Assembly: GCA_004555865.1 (NCBI GenBank)
Contig: SFJO01000009.1
Location: 15,953-79,952, forward strand
Length of the DNA: 64,000 bases
Source: Oscillospiraceae bacterium
GTDB lineage: Bacteria > Bacillota > Clostridia > Oscillospirales > Ruminococcaceae
Reading direction: 5' to 3'
The stretch's first letter is position 1, and the number at the start of each line of letters is the position of its first letter. Positions 26,753 through 35,672 of the stretch are shown piece by piece. A program made the translations under genes and the position numbers. The notes beneath the pieces were generated by a model that was given only the letters and a program-made list of their open reading frames with translations, had not been told where the DNA came from and ran no database searches.

Positions 26753-27766
26753 TCACAATTCCGGCGCAAAGGGGCGCAAAGCCAGCGCCAGCGTCACGCC
26801 GTTTTTTGCGTATTTGGGGGCCAGCAGGGCGCCGCCGCTGCCCAGCACCGCCGCCCGTTCGCACACATTGTCCACCCCGGTCACGCTCTGCACAAAGGCA
26901 GAGGGGGTAAAGGGGCCGGGCAGGGCGGCCAGCGCCTGGGCCGGGTAGGTGCTCAGGGGCAGGCCCAGCGTCCGGCAGGCCTCGAGCAGCCCGGGCTCCC
27001 GGGCCTTCAGGTCAATGCTGCACACCCGGCACAGCGCCCGGCGGGAGACCTGCGCGCGGGCGAGAAAGTCCGACAGCAGCTCTAGAATCTGCCCGGCCGG
27101 GGTGCCCTTCCGGCAGCCGACCCCCAGCACGGCAATGCGGGGCACCAGATGCAGCGGCCGAGCACCGTCCGGGTCCGTGTCACTGAGGCTGAGCACCACT
27201 TGGGCCTTTGCGGCACAGGCGGCCGGGTGCAGGCCGCGGGGCCAGACCCCGCCGATGGAAAATTCACTGAAGAGGGCGAGCGAGCCGCCCGCCAGCAGCG
27301 CGCCGGAAACCTGCTTGATGCGCTCCGGTTCGGCCACAGCGCAGCCGTTTTTGCGGGCCCAATCGTCCGCCGCCCACAGGCCGCTGCGGTCAGTGGCGGT
27401 GGTGATGACCGGCTGCGCGCCGCACAGCCCGGCCAGCCGCAGGGTGAGGGCATTGGCACCGCCCAGATGGCCGGACAAAAGCGAGACGGCGAAGGCACCG
27501 GTTTCATCCAGCACCACAACGGCGGGGTCCCGGGTTTTGCTGCTCAGATGGGGGGCAATGGCACGCACGGCAATGCCCGCCGCCCCCACAAACACCAGCG
27601 CATCTGCCTGGGCAAACGCGTTGGCGGTGAAGTCGGCCAGCGAGAGGTGCTCCGGGCCGAAACAGGGGGTCACAGCGGCGGTGTCGTCCTGCGCGTTCAG
27701 GCCGTCGGCCAGGCGCTGCGCCAGGGCCAGCCCCCGCGCCGTGAAGGCGGTGAGGGCGATGGTCAT
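26753..27766 (-). CDS. cbiG: Cobalt-precorrin-5A hydrolase
   Basis: 337-residue CbiG, the enzyme of the anaerobic route that opens the delta-lactone and releases the C20-C1 fragment as acetaldehyde. The N-terminal half has LVFVGAAGIAVRAIAPHL and SLLSGHLGGANALT; the C-terminal half has AVLGVGCRKGTP and the closing KYAKNGVTLALA. Its presence, with CbiD, shows the oxygen-independent branch. The ATG overlaps the cbiF stop by four bases. Confidence 0.95.
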   Translation of the reverse strand: MTIALTAFTARGLALAQRLADGLNAQDDTAAVTPCFGPEHLSLADFTANAFAQADALVFVGAAGIAVRAIAPHLSSKTRDPAVVVLDETGAFAVSLLSGHLGGANALTLRLAGLCGAQPVITTATDRSGLWAADDWARKNGCAVAEPERIKQVSGALLAGGSLALFSEFSIGGVWPRGLHPAACAAKAQVVLSLSDTDPDGARPLHLVPRIAVLGVGCRKGTPAGQILELLSDFLARAQVSRRALCRVCSIDLKAREPGLLEACRTLGLPLSTYPAQALAALPGPFTPSAFVQSVTGVDNVCERAAVLGSGGALLAPKYAKNGVTLALALRPFAPEL

Positions 27767-28530
27767 CGGGTGGCCTCCCGGAAGCCGGTGGTAAAACCGG
27801 GGTCATAGAGCTTTGAGCGGTCATAATGGGCGCTGCCCTGCCGCAGAAACTCGCCCACCAGTACCAGCGCGGTGCTGTGAATGCCGGCCTCTTCGCCGCT
27901 TTGGGCCAGTGTGCCGATGGTGCAGCGGCAGATGCGCTCTTCCGGCCAGGTGGCCTTGTAGACCAGAGCGGCGGGGGTGTCGGCGGTGTAGGCGCCCCCC
28001 GCCAGCAGCTGGCGGGCAACCTCCGGAAGCATACCGGAGGAGAGGAAGATGGCCATGCTGGCCCCGTGGCTGGCCATGGCGGCCAGCTGTTCCCGCTCGG
28101 GCACGGGGGTGCGCCCCGCCAGCCGGGTGATGATAAGGCTCTGGCTCACGCCGGGCAGGGTGTATTCTGCCCCAAGGGCAGCAGCTGCCCCGCAGAAGCT
28201 GGAAACACCGGGGGTCACGTCCCAGCCAATGCCCAGCGCATCCAGCGCATCCGTCTGTTCCCGAATGGCCCCGAACAGGCAGGGGTCACCGGTGTGCAGG
28301 CGCACCACATCCTGATTTTGCTCGGTTGCCTGCCGGATGACCTCCAGCACCTCCTCCAGCGTCAAGTGGGCGCTGTTGTACAGGCGGCAGTCCGGCCCGC
28401 ACAGCCCCAGCAGGGAGGGGTTGACCAAACTGCCTGCATAGATGACCACCTGCGCCTTGCGCAGAAGTTCCGCTCCCCGAAGGGTGATCAGGTCCGGTGC
28501 GCCGCTGCCGGCGCCGACAATGTGTACCAT
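27763..28530 (-). CDS. cbiF: Cobalt-precorrin-4 C11-methyltransferase
   Basis: 255-residue SAM-dependent methylase acting on C11. It starts MVHIVGAGSGAPDLITLRGAELL and contains YAGSLVN, VRLHTGDPCLFGAIREQ and VTPGVSSF, all typical of CbiF/CobM. The ATG at 28530 follows CAGGAG. The 149 bases between it and cbiL show no gene or clear signal. Confidence 0.95.
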   Translation of the reverse strand: MVHIVGAGSGAPDLITLRGAELLRKAQVVIYAGSLVNPSLLGLCGPDCRLYNSAHLTLEEVLEVIRQATEQNQDVVRLHTGDPCLFGAIREQTDALDALGIGWDVTPGVSSFCGAAAALGAEYTLPGVSQSLIITRLAGRTPVPEREQLAAMASHGASMAIFLSSGMLPEVARQLLAGGAYTADTPAALVYKATWPEERICRCTIGTLAQSGEEAGIHSTALVLVGEFLRQGSAHYDRSKLYDPGFTTGFREATR

Positions 28531-28679
28531 ACTGCTTCTCCTGTTTTTTATAGGGCGGCGCCGTAAACGTCTGGCGTTGCGGGTTTCATTCCGCCCGGAA
28601 AATTTGAATCGGTGCGCAGGAATCATGCGGGGCCGCCTGTGTGAACGGCATTCCGCCTGCGCTTTGGGGCAGGCAGGGG

Positions 28680-29396
28680 TCAGTTCGCGCCCTGCTTGGG
28701 TTTGCCCACCAGCAGGGTGGCAAAGTAGCCGGTCTGCCCCTGATACTCGTGCAGGGTCGGGCAAAGCTGCTGATCCGGCAGGCCGCAGTTCATCACCAGC
28801 GCGCTGGTGCCGGCCAGGCCCTGCCGTTCCAGCTCGGCCACTGCCTGCGGCAGCTGGCGGCCCGCCTTCATCAGCACCTTGGTGCCGGGCAGCGCCAGGG
28901 CCTCGGGCAAAGAAAGATGCCCGCCGGCAGGCAGAATGTGAAGCGGCTCGTTCATCTCCGTCAGGCTGCGGCCCAGCGCCGCCGCCGAAGCACAGAAGCT
29001 GGGCACGCCGGGAATCATCACGGTTTCGTATCCGGCAACGCGAACAAGGTCCATCACATAGCAGAAGCTGGAATACACCGAGACATCGCCCAGGGTGAGC
29101 AGGGCCACATCCTGCCCGGCAGCCAGCTGCTCCAGCACCTGCCGGGCGGCCAGCTGGTGGGTGTCGGCCAGGGTGCGCTCGCTCCGGCTCATGGCAAAAT
29201 CCAGAAAGAGCAGCACCTTTCCGGTGAGGTCCATGGCCCCGCGGGCGATGTCCAGCGCCAATGTGCGGCCCTCTCGGGTGCGGGGAGCCGCCACCACCGG
29301 GCAGGCCTTCAGCACCCGCACGGCCTTCAGGGTGAGCAGTTCCGGGTCGCCGGGGCCGACCCCAACGCCATACAAAATGCCCTGTTTTTTATTCAT
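28680..29396 (-). CDS. cbiL: Cobalt-factor II / precorrin-2 C20-methyltransferase
   Basis: 238-residue SAM-dependent methylase, the entry step into corrin synthesis. It opens with ILYGVGVGPGDPELLTLKAVRVL, then AAPRTREGRTLALDIA, ALLTLGDVSVYSSF and MIPGVPSFCASAAAL, the CbiL/CobI signatures. The ATG at 29396 lies inside the cbiD end (8-base overlap); a longer in-frame extension upstream overlaps cbiD fully and is rejected. Confidence 0.95.
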   Translation of the reverse strand: MNKKQGILYGVGVGPGDPELLTLKAVRVLKACPVVAAPRTREGRTLALDIARGAMDLTGKVLLFLDFAMSRSERTLADTHQLAARQVLEQLAAGQDVALLTLGDVSVYSSFCYVMDLVRVAGYETVMIPGVPSFCASAAALGRSLTEMNEPLHILPAGGHLSLPEALALPGTKVLMKAGRQLPQAVAELERQGLAGTSALVMNCGLPDQQLCPTLHEYQGQTGYFATLLVGKPKQGAN

Positions 29397-30531
29397 CAGG
29401 GTTCCACTCCTTAAAGTTTTCCAGCAGGCCGGGGGTGCAGCCCAGAAGCCCGCGGCTCTGGCTGAACATGGCGGCACCAACGGTGAATTTCCCGGCGGCC
29501 CGGCGGGTCAGATAAAAGCCCATGCGGGCCAGCATACCGTGCAGCACCGGGGCAGTCAGGCCTGCCTGATCCAGCAGGTCCAGGCAGCCGTCGGTGGTGG
29601 GGGCCTCCATGAGGGCCTGCAGCAGCGGCAGCGGGGCCCCGGCCAGCGCGGCGTGGGTGACGAACACCTCGGCCCGGGCGTCTGCCGTGCGGGAATGGGT
29701 GTTCATCACCCCGGCCGCCAGCTTGCACAGCTTGCCCACATGGCCCACAAGCAGCACCCGCTCAAACCCAAGGGACGCGCAGATGTCCAGCGCATCGCCG
29801 ATGAAGTTGGAACAGGTGACCACCGGCCAGGGGACGGGGTGGGCCGCCAGAAAATCCTCCCCGTAATGGCCGGGGGTCAGCACCAGCGTGTTTGCCCCGG
29901 CGGCGGCCTTCTGGCGGCATTCCACCTCAATGGTGTCCACCAGAGCAGCAAGGCTCTGCGGCTCCACAATGCCGCTGGTGCCCAGGATGGAAATGCCGCC
30001 CTCAATACCCAGGCGGGGGTTGAAGGTATGGGCGGCGGCCTCGGCCCCGCCCGGCACGCAGATGGTCACGGCTAGCCCGCCGGTGTAGCCGGCCTCTTTT
30101 GCAGCGGCCCGAACGGATTCGGCGATCATGCGGCGGGGCACCTGGTTGATGGCGGCGGCCCCCACCGGCTGCTCCAGCCCGGGCAGGGTGACCCGCCCTA
30201 CGCCCTCGCCGCCGTCCAGCGTGACGACATTGCCCTCGGTGCGCGCCACCCGGGCCTGAATGGGCAGGCCGTTGGTGGCGTCGGTGTCATCCCCAGCGTA
30301 TTTTTCCACCTGGCACAGGGCGAAGCCCTTGCCGTCGGGCAGCGCCTGCACCGGGGCCGTCACCTCCAGCCCGGCGGGGGTCAGCAGCGTTTCGGTGGCC
30401 GGGGCATGGCCGGTCAGCAGCAGGCGGGTGGCGGCGGCCGCCGCCAGAGCGGCACAGGTGCCGGTGGTGTAACCGCAGCGCAGGGTTTTTGCCCCGCTGC
30501 GAATGAAATGCTGAAACAAAACTTCTGCCAC
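29389..30531 (-). CDS. cbiD: Cobalt-precorrin-5B C1-methyltransferase
   Basis: 380-residue CbiD, the methylase for C1 of the anaerobic pathway and first gene of the operon. Signatures are LRCGYTTGTCAALAAAA near the N-terminus, NQVPRRMI, RLGIEGGISILGTSGIVEP, and HVGKLCKLAAGVMNTHSR. GTG at 30531 is chosen because AAAGGAGGTG precedes it; the frame extends upstream through the terminator, which is not coding. Riboswitch and promoter lie upstream. Confidence 0.95.
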   Translation of the reverse strand: MAEVLFQHFIRSGAKTLRCGYTTGTCAALAAAAATRLLLTGHAPATETLLTPAGLEVTAPVQALPDGKGFALCQVEKYAGDDTDATNGLPIQARVARTEGNVVTLDGGEGVGRVTLPGLEQPVGAAAINQVPRRMIAESVRAAAKEAGYTGGLAVTICVPGGAEAAAHTFNPRLGIEGGISILGTSGIVEPQSLAALVDTIEVECRQKAAAGANTLVLTPGHYGEDFLAAHPVPWPVVTCSNFIGDALDICASLGFERVLLVGHVGKLCKLAAGVMNTHSRTADARAEVFVTHAALAGAPLPLLQALMEAPTTDGCLDLLDQAGLTAPVLHGMLARMGFYLTRRAAGKFTVGAAMFSQSRGLLGCTPGLLENFKEWNPDE

Positions 30532-30595
30532 GGGGGCACCTCCTTTGCGGCAAAGAATTCGGAAAAAAGGGCGCATGGAGCGCACCGCAGGCAAG

Positions 30596-30627
30596 AAAAA
30601 GCCCCTCCGCACACAGGGCGGAGGGGC
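30596..30627 (-). terminator. Terminator controlled by the B12 riboswitch
   Basis: Minus-strand GCCCCTCCGC stem (30627-30618 with 30610-30601), loop CCTGTGT, followed by TTTTT, about 65 bases before the cbiD start. It sits downstream of the cobalamin aptamer and is the likely attenuation point. Confidence 0.85.
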
Positions 30628-30782
30628 AGAAAGCGGCACACAAAACCAAGGCAGCGGAAAAACAGCTGCCGGCCTGCACACCGCCCCTGACCGGAACGCC
30701 GTTTGCCGGAACACAGCAAACGGCAGAATCCGCCGGTGGGGGCAGCGGCCCGGCCAAACAGGCGGCGGCCGGGCGATGGGGC

Positions 30783-30925
30783 GGCAGGCAGGTCTTCTGG
30801 CTTTGAGGTAAGGCCCCTTACAGCGGCGGCTCCGCGCGGGAATCACACCCGGCTTCCCTATTCTCCCTGCGGCGGCCAAACCGCGGCAGGGCACCTGGCG
30901 CTCGTTTGCGGAACAGAAGCGCTTC
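30783..30925 (-). promoter_or_regulatory. Cobalamin riboswitch
   Basis: Read on the minus strand the region has the conserved pieces in order: CAGGTGCC, the GGGAAGCCGGGTGTGATTCCC block, GCCGCCGCTGTAAGG, and the B12-box-like AGCCAGAAGACCTGCC. These match the class of adenosylcobalamin/hydroxocobalamin aptamers. High B12 should favour the terminator at 30596-30627 and shut off the whole cobalamin operon. Boundaries are approximate. Confidence 0.95.
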
Positions 30926-30988
30926 GCTTGAAACGGCCTTATAATAAACCTATTTAGAAAGCAAAAAGCTTCTGCAAATGCTTTTAGT

Positions 30989-31017
30989 AGTGTACGGCAA
31001 AACCCTTCGCTTGTCAA
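30989..31017 (-). promoter_or_regulatory. Promoter of the cobalamin operon
   Basis: Minus-strand TTGACA (31017-31012), 17-base spacer, TACACT (30994-30989), about 60 bases upstream of the riboswitch core. Confidence 0.8.
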
Positions 31018-31156
31018 CGAAAACCGAAGTGCCCTACTGGGCATACAAATTGAAAAAATACCTGCCGCGGCGGCGGAATTTTAAAACGGGGAGGGCACGC
31101 CGGGCACTGCATTTGTACCGGATGCGGATTTTTGTCGCACAGCGGCATTTTGCGGT

Positions 31157-31185
31157 TTGACAGGCAGACGGAGATGGCGTATACT
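31157..31185 (+). promoter_or_regulatory. Promoter of the purine permease gene
   Basis: Consensus TTGACA (31157-31162), 17-base spacer, TATACT (31180-31185). It is divergent from the cobalamin operon promoter 140 bases away. Confidence 0.85.
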
Positions 31186-31201
31186 AGCCATTGTGTGAAT
31201 T

Positions 31202-31234
31202 GGCGGCCGGGTCACCCAAATCGGGCCGGTCGCC
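31202..31234 (+). promoter_or_regulatory. Leader hairpin of the purine permease mRNA
   Basis: GGCGGCCGG (31202-31210) pairs with CCGGTCGCC (31226-31234), nine pairs with one G-U, in a leader of about 80 bases. It does not match the purine riboswitch consensus. Function unknown. Confidence 0.35.
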
Positions 31235-31270
31235 GCAAACCGGAAAGAAACCGGAACAAGGAGGAAATCC

Positions 31271-32650
31271 ATGAACAATCTGGACAAGATTTTCCATCTG
31301 AAGGAAAATCACACCGACGTAAAGACCGAGGTTATCGCCGGTATTACCACCTTTATGACCATGGCCTACATTCTGGCCGTGAACCCGTCCATCATGAGTG
31401 CGGCAGGGATGGACAGCGGCGCGATCTTCACGGCCACCGCCCTGGCCTCCATGATCGCCACCCTGTGCATGGCGGCGTTTGCCAACTACCCCTTCGTGCT
31501 GGCCCCCGGCATGGGCCTGAACGCCTACTTTGCCTACACCGTGGTCATCAACATGGGCTACAGCTGGGAGATGGCGCTGGCCGCCGTGTTTATCGAGGGC
31601 CTGATCTTCATCGTGCTGTCGCTCACCAAGGTGCGTGAGGGCATCTTCAACGCCATTCCCATGTGCCTGAAAAACGCCGTGAGCGCGGGCATCGGTCTGT
31701 TCATCGCCTTCATCGGCCTGCAGAACGCAAAGCTGACTGTGAACTCCGATTCCACTCTGGTGACCATCTTCTCCATGAGCGGCTCTTTGAAGAACGGCAC
31801 CTTCCGCAGCCAGGGCATCACTGCCCTGTTGGCTCTGATCGGCGTGCTGATCATCGGCGTGCTGATGGTGAAAAAGGTAAAGGGCAACATTCTGCTGGGC
31901 ATCTTCATCACCTGGGGCCTGGGCATTCTGTGCCAGTTTGCGGGCCTGTATGTGCCTGATCCCGCCAACGGCTTCTACAGCCTCCTGCCGGATTTCTCCT
32001 CCGGCTTCGGCATTCCCAGCTTGGCCCCGACCTTCCTGAAGATGGACTTCAGCAAGGTGTTCAGCGGCGAATTCCTGGTGGTCATTTTTGCATTCCTGTT
32101 TGTGGATATGTTTGATACGCTGGGCACCCTGATCGGTGTGGCAAGCAAGGCCGATATGCTGGATGAAGAAGGCAAGCTGCCCCGCATCAGCGGCGCCCTG
32201 CTGGCGGATGCCGTGGGCACCTCCGTCGGCGCGGCCCTGGGCGTGAGCACCACCACCACCTTTGTGGAAAGTGCTTCCGGCGTGACCGAGGGCGGCCGCA
32301 CCGGCCTGACCAGCGTGACCAGCGCCCTGCTGTTCGGCCTGTCGCTGTTCCTCAGCCCCATCTTCCTGGCCATTCCTTCCTTTGCCACCGCGCCTGCCCT
32401 GATTGTTGTGGGCTTTTTGATGATCAGCAGCGTGCTGAAGGTGGACTTCAGCGACCTGTGCCAGGGCATTCCCGCCTTCATCACCCTGATTGCCATGCCC
32501 TTTATGTACAGCATTTCCGAGGGCATTGCCCTGGGCACCATTTCGTTCGTGGTGATCAATGTGCTGGCTGGCCCCGAAAAGCGCAAGGCCATCAGCCCGG
32601 TGATGTACGTGCTGGCGATTCTGTTTGCGGCCAAGTACTTCGTTATCTGA
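31271..32650 (+). CDS. NCS2/AzgA-type purine permease
   Basis: 459-residue membrane transporter of the adenine/guanine/hypoxanthine (PbuG, PbuO, AzgA-like) family that imports purine bases with protons. Typical blocks are EVIAGITTFMTMAYILAVNP near the N-terminus, NYPFVLAPGMGLNAYF, FAFLFVDMFDTLGTLIGVA, and STTTTFVESASGVTEGGRTGLTS. About 12-14 hydrophobic segments. The ATG follows AAGGAGG. Exact base preference cannot be read. Monocistronic, with its own promoter and terminator. Confidence 0.93.
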   Translation: MNNLDKIFHLKENHTDVKTEVIAGITTFMTMAYILAVNPSIMSAAGMDSGAIFTATALASMIATLCMAAFANYPFVLAPGMGLNAYFAYTVVINMGYSWEMALAAVFIEGLIFIVLSLTKVREGIFNAIPMCLKNAVSAGIGLFIAFIGLQNAKLTVNSDSTLVTIFSMSGSLKNGTFRSQGITALLALIGVLIIGVLMVKKVKGNILLGIFITWGLGILCQFAGLYVPDPANGFYSLLPDFSSGFGIPSLAPTFLKMDFSKVFSGEFLVVIFAFLFVDMFDTLGTLIGVASKADMLDEEGKLPRISGALLADAVGTSVGAALGVSTTTTFVESASGVTEGGRTGLTSVTSALLFGLSLFLSPIFLAIPSFATAPALIVVGFLMISSVLKVDFSDLCQGIPAFITLIAMPFMYSISEGIALGTISFVVINVLAGPEKRKAISPVMYVLAILFAAKYFVI

Positions 32651-32695
32651 GCACAGGCTCAACAAATCAAAACAACACGCCTTTGGGCGTGAAAG

Positions 32696-32728
32696 AAGAA
32701 GGCCCCGTGGAAGCCACGGGGCCTTCTT
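32696..32728. terminator. Intrinsic terminator between permease and ABC permease
   Basis: A 15-base-pair stem, AAGAAGGCCCCGTGG (32696-32710) with CCACGGGGCCTTCTT (32714-32728), loop AAG. It lies between convergent genes. A smaller hairpin, ACGCC-TTTG-GGCGT, precedes it at 32677-32690. Confidence 0.8.
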
Positions 32729-32755
32729 GTTGCAATTTTCCCGGCAGTCAACGTT

Positions 32756-34789
32756 TCATCGCCGGACGATGCGGTAGTACACGCGGGCCGTGAACCGGTA
32801 GATCAGGTAATACACCACGGTAAATACCAGGGAAACCACAGCGGTGCAGGCAACAAACAGGGGCGGGTTGTTCATCGAAAGTGCCTTCAGCAATCGGTGC
32901 ATCATGGGCATGGCGGCTGCAAGGTGCAGCAGGGCGGCCGCCAGCGGCAGGAAGAACACCAGGCGGGTCTGGGTGCGGATGGTGGCCTGTACCTCGGCGG
33001 GGCCCATGCCCACCTTCTGCAGGATGAGAAAGCGGTCGCGGTCGTCCCAGCCCTCGCTCACCTGTTTGTAGTAGATGATGAGCACCATGGCTGTGAGAAA
33101 CAGAATGCCCAAGAACAGCCCCAGAAAGAGGAAGCCGCCGTACAGGGTGTAGATGCTGCTCCGGCCCTCGGCCCGGCCGTCTACCCATACGCCGGTGAGG
33201 GCTGCCGTGCCGATGTGGATGGCTGCCGAAACGCGGATCGATTCGTCCGGGCGATTGCTGCGCAGAACATCCAGCAGCTGGGTTACGTAGGCGGACTGAT
33301 CCTCTTCGCTCATACCGGGAACATTGAAGGCGACGCAGCTGATGTACTGGCTGGCATTGCCGCCGTAGGCCTCGTTCTGGGCCTGATACAGCCGCTCCAA
33401 TGCGGCTTTGTCCGGCACCACCAGCCCGGCAATGCCGGCCAGATAAGTGGTGTATTTGCTGGGGGTGAAGTTTTCGGCCGGGCCGATTACCTGCCAGGTC
33501 TGGCCCGCCAGGGTGAAGGTATCGGGCAGGCTGAAGTGATTCGTGTAGGCCAGCACCTGGCCGGGCTGAAGTGTTACGGCCTGGCCGCTGAGGGCCTCGT
33601 ACTGTTCGGCGGTGATGCAGAACAGCTGCACCAGGCTGGCGCTGCTGCCGGAAAAGTTCAGGGCGCTGCCCTCCTGGCTGACGGTGAAGCCCAGCCCGGC
33701 GTAAGCATGAACCGCGTCCGGGGCGAGGCCGCGCTGGGCCAGGTCCTCCCGGACGATGGCCTCGCTGGCCTGAACGTCGGCTTCGGCGCTTTCCAGTGTG
33801 TCCTCATAGGTATAAATCGAGAAATCGGCAGGGTACCGGCTGCGCAGAACGCGCTCCATGCCGCTGTACAGCGTGAGGGTACCGGCCAGCATCACCAGCA
33901 CCATGGTGGATAGGATGCACACGTTGGCCAGCCCCACGGCGTTCTGCTTCATGCGGTACAGCAGGCCGGAAACGGCGGTGAAGTGCCGAGGCTGGTAATA
34001 ATAGCGCTTGTTCCGGCGCAAGGCCTTCAGCAGGGCCACGCTGCCCGCGGTGAACAGGCAGTAGGTGCCCAGAATCACCAGCAGCGCAGCCAAAAAAAAC
34101 AGCAGAATGGCGGCGATGGGGTCTTTGCAAAGAATGGCGATGGCGTAGCCGGAACCCAGGCACACCAGGCCGAGAAGGGTTAGAAACCAGCGGGTGCGGG
34201 GCTCCTGCTCGCCGGCCTGCGCGCTTTTCAGCAGTTCAATGGGCTTTGTGCGCAGCACGCTGAACAGGTTGGAGGCCAGGATGAGCAGGAACACAAAGCA
34301 CATCAGCAGCGCTGTGCTGCCCAAGGCCGGCAGGCAGACGGCGGGGGAGTAGCTGACGGGGAACCGGACAATCTTGAGCAGAAGCAGGTAGGCCAGGCGA
34401 TTCAGCACGACGCCGCCCGTCAGGCTGCCCAGCAGGGCGGCGGCAAGAAGCAGCAGGCTTTCCCAGCCCATCACCCGGGCCAGATGGCGCTTTTCCAGGC
34501 CGAGAACGTTGAACAGCCCCAGCTCCCGCTTGCGGCGGCGCAGCAGAAAGCTGTTGGTGTAAAACAGGAACACCACCGCAAAAATGCCGATGATGACGCT
34601 GCCCAGCGCCAGAAAAATGCGGATAATGTCGCCGCCCGGCAGCGAATCGCTGCCGGCGTTGCGGGTGAGGGCGTTCATGATGTAAAACATGGCACCGGTG
34701 AGAATGCAGGTGAGGAGATACGGCAGGTATAGCTGCCGGTTTTTGCGGATGTTCCGGGCTGCCAGCCGCAGATAGAAGGCGTTAGACAT
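32756..34789 (-). CDS. BceB-like ABC transporter permease
   Basis: 677-residue FtsX-family permease of the antimicrobial-peptide-exporting BceAB group. The helix pattern is of the ten-segment type: four helices in the first ~250 residues, more near 280-320, then a large extracellular region (about residues 330-530) that in this family senses the peptide, and the last helices to the C-terminus. RRRKRELGLFNVLGLEKRHLARVMGWE is the cytoplasmic coupling region. The ATG at 34789 follows GGAGG by eight bases and overlaps the ATPase stop by eight bases. Confidence 0.9.
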   Translation of the reverse strand: MSNAFYLRLAARNIRKNRQLYLPYLLTCILTGAMFYIMNALTRNAGSDSLPGGDIIRIFLALGSVIIGIFAVVFLFYTNSFLLRRRKRELGLFNVLGLEKRHLARVMGWESLLLLAAALLGSLTGGVVLNRLAYLLLLKIVRFPVSYSPAVCLPALGSTALLMCFVFLLILASNLFSVLRTKPIELLKSAQAGEQEPRTRWFLTLLGLVCLGSGYAIAILCKDPIAAILLFFLAALLVILGTYCLFTAGSVALLKALRRNKRYYYQPRHFTAVSGLLYRMKQNAVGLANVCILSTMVLVMLAGTLTLYSGMERVLRSRYPADFSIYTYEDTLESAEADVQASEAIVREDLAQRGLAPDAVHAYAGLGFTVSQEGSALNFSGSSASLVQLFCITAEQYEALSGQAVTLQPGQVLAYTNHFSLPDTFTLAGQTWQVIGPAENFTPSKYTTYLAGIAGLVVPDKAALERLYQAQNEAYGGNASQYISCVAFNVPGMSEEDQSAYVTQLLDVLRSNRPDESIRVSAAIHIGTAALTGVWVDGRAEGRSSIYTLYGGFLFLGLFLGILFLTAMVLIIYYKQVSEGWDDRDRFLILQKVGMGPAEVQATIRTQTRLVFFLPLAAALLHLAAAMPMMHRLLKALSMNNPPLFVACTAVVSLVFTVVYYLIYRFTARVYYRIVRR

Positions 34790-35549
34790 TCTGCTCACCT
34801 CCGGTTGCGATCAGGGTGAGCGTATCGGCAATGCGCTGATAAAAGGCGGCCCGGTCGGCCTCGCCGCGGTACAGCTGGTGGAAGAGCTTGCCGTCCTTGA
34901 TGAACAGCACCCGGCGGGCGTGGCTGGCGGCCTTCACGCTGTGGGTAACCATAAGAATGGTCTGCCCCTGGGCGTTGACCTGATCCAACAGGTTCAGCAG
35001 CTCGTCGGTGGAGTGCGAATCCAGCGCGCCGGTGGGCTCGTCCGCCAGAATCAGGCTGGGCTGGGTGATGAGGGCGCGGGCCACAGCGGCCCGCTGCTTC
35101 TGCCCGCCGGAGACCTCATACGGGTACTTTTTCAGCAGGGCCGAAATGCCAAGCAGCTTGGCCAGCGGCATCAGGCGGCGATGCATCTCCTCATAGGGCA
35201 CGCGGGAGAGCACCAGCGGCAGATAAATGTTGTCCTCCAGGGTGAAGTTGTCCAGCAGGTTGAAGTCCTGAAAGACGAACCCGAGGTTTTTCCGCCGGAA
35301 GGCCGCCAGCCGGGCTTCCGGAACGGCGGAAAGGTCCTTGCCGTCCAGCAGGATCTGCCCGACAGTGGGCTTGTCCAGTGCGGCCAGCAGATTCAACAGC
35401 GTGGTTTTGCCGGCGCCGCTTTCGCCCATGATGGCCACGTATTCGCTCGGCTCTACCGAAAAGGTCACGCCGGTCAGGGCCGGCACACGCACCCCGCCGA
35501 AGCGGGTGGTGTAAACTTTTTGCAGGTCGTTTACTTGTAAAATGCTCAT
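34782..35549 (-). CDS. BceA-like ABC transporter ATPase
   Basis: 255-residue ATPase partner of the permease. Walker A is GESGAGKT (residues 42-49), the Q-loop is FVFQDFNLLDNF, the signature is VSGGQKQRAAVARAL, Walker B is LILADEPTGALD and the switch histidine is in MVTHSVKAA. The MacB/BceA type is clear from length and signature. It should power removal of cell-wall-active peptides from their lipid target and signal to the neighbouring kinase. Confidence 0.95.
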   Translation of the reverse strand: MSILQVNDLQKVYTTRFGGVRVPALTGVTFSVEPSEYVAIMGESGAGKTTLLNLLAALDKPTVGQILLDGKDLSAVPEARLAAFRRKNLGFVFQDFNLLDNFTLEDNIYLPLVLSRVPYEEMHRRLMPLAKLLGISALLKKYPYEVSGGQKQRAAVARALITQPSLILADEPTGALDSHSTDELLNLLDQVNAQGQTILMVTHSVKAASHARRVLFIKDGKLFHQLYRGEADRAAFYQRIADTLTLIATGGEQNV

Positions 35550-35672
35550 GGCAAAGCCCCTCCTACGGGCTGCGCAAGGCCGCGTCCGGCGGCCTGTGAT
35601 TGGCTGTGATCACAGAATACCACCCGGCGGGGCGCCGCTGCCATCGACGCAGCTTACAAAAAGGCGGGCGTA

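Noticed and set aside
35604..35615. Perfect palindrome CTGTGATCACAG before the ABC ATPase gene, like a Crp-type site
   Set aside because: It is short, lies downstream of the likely promoter, and a Crp/cAMP circuit is not expected in this group; it may be chance.
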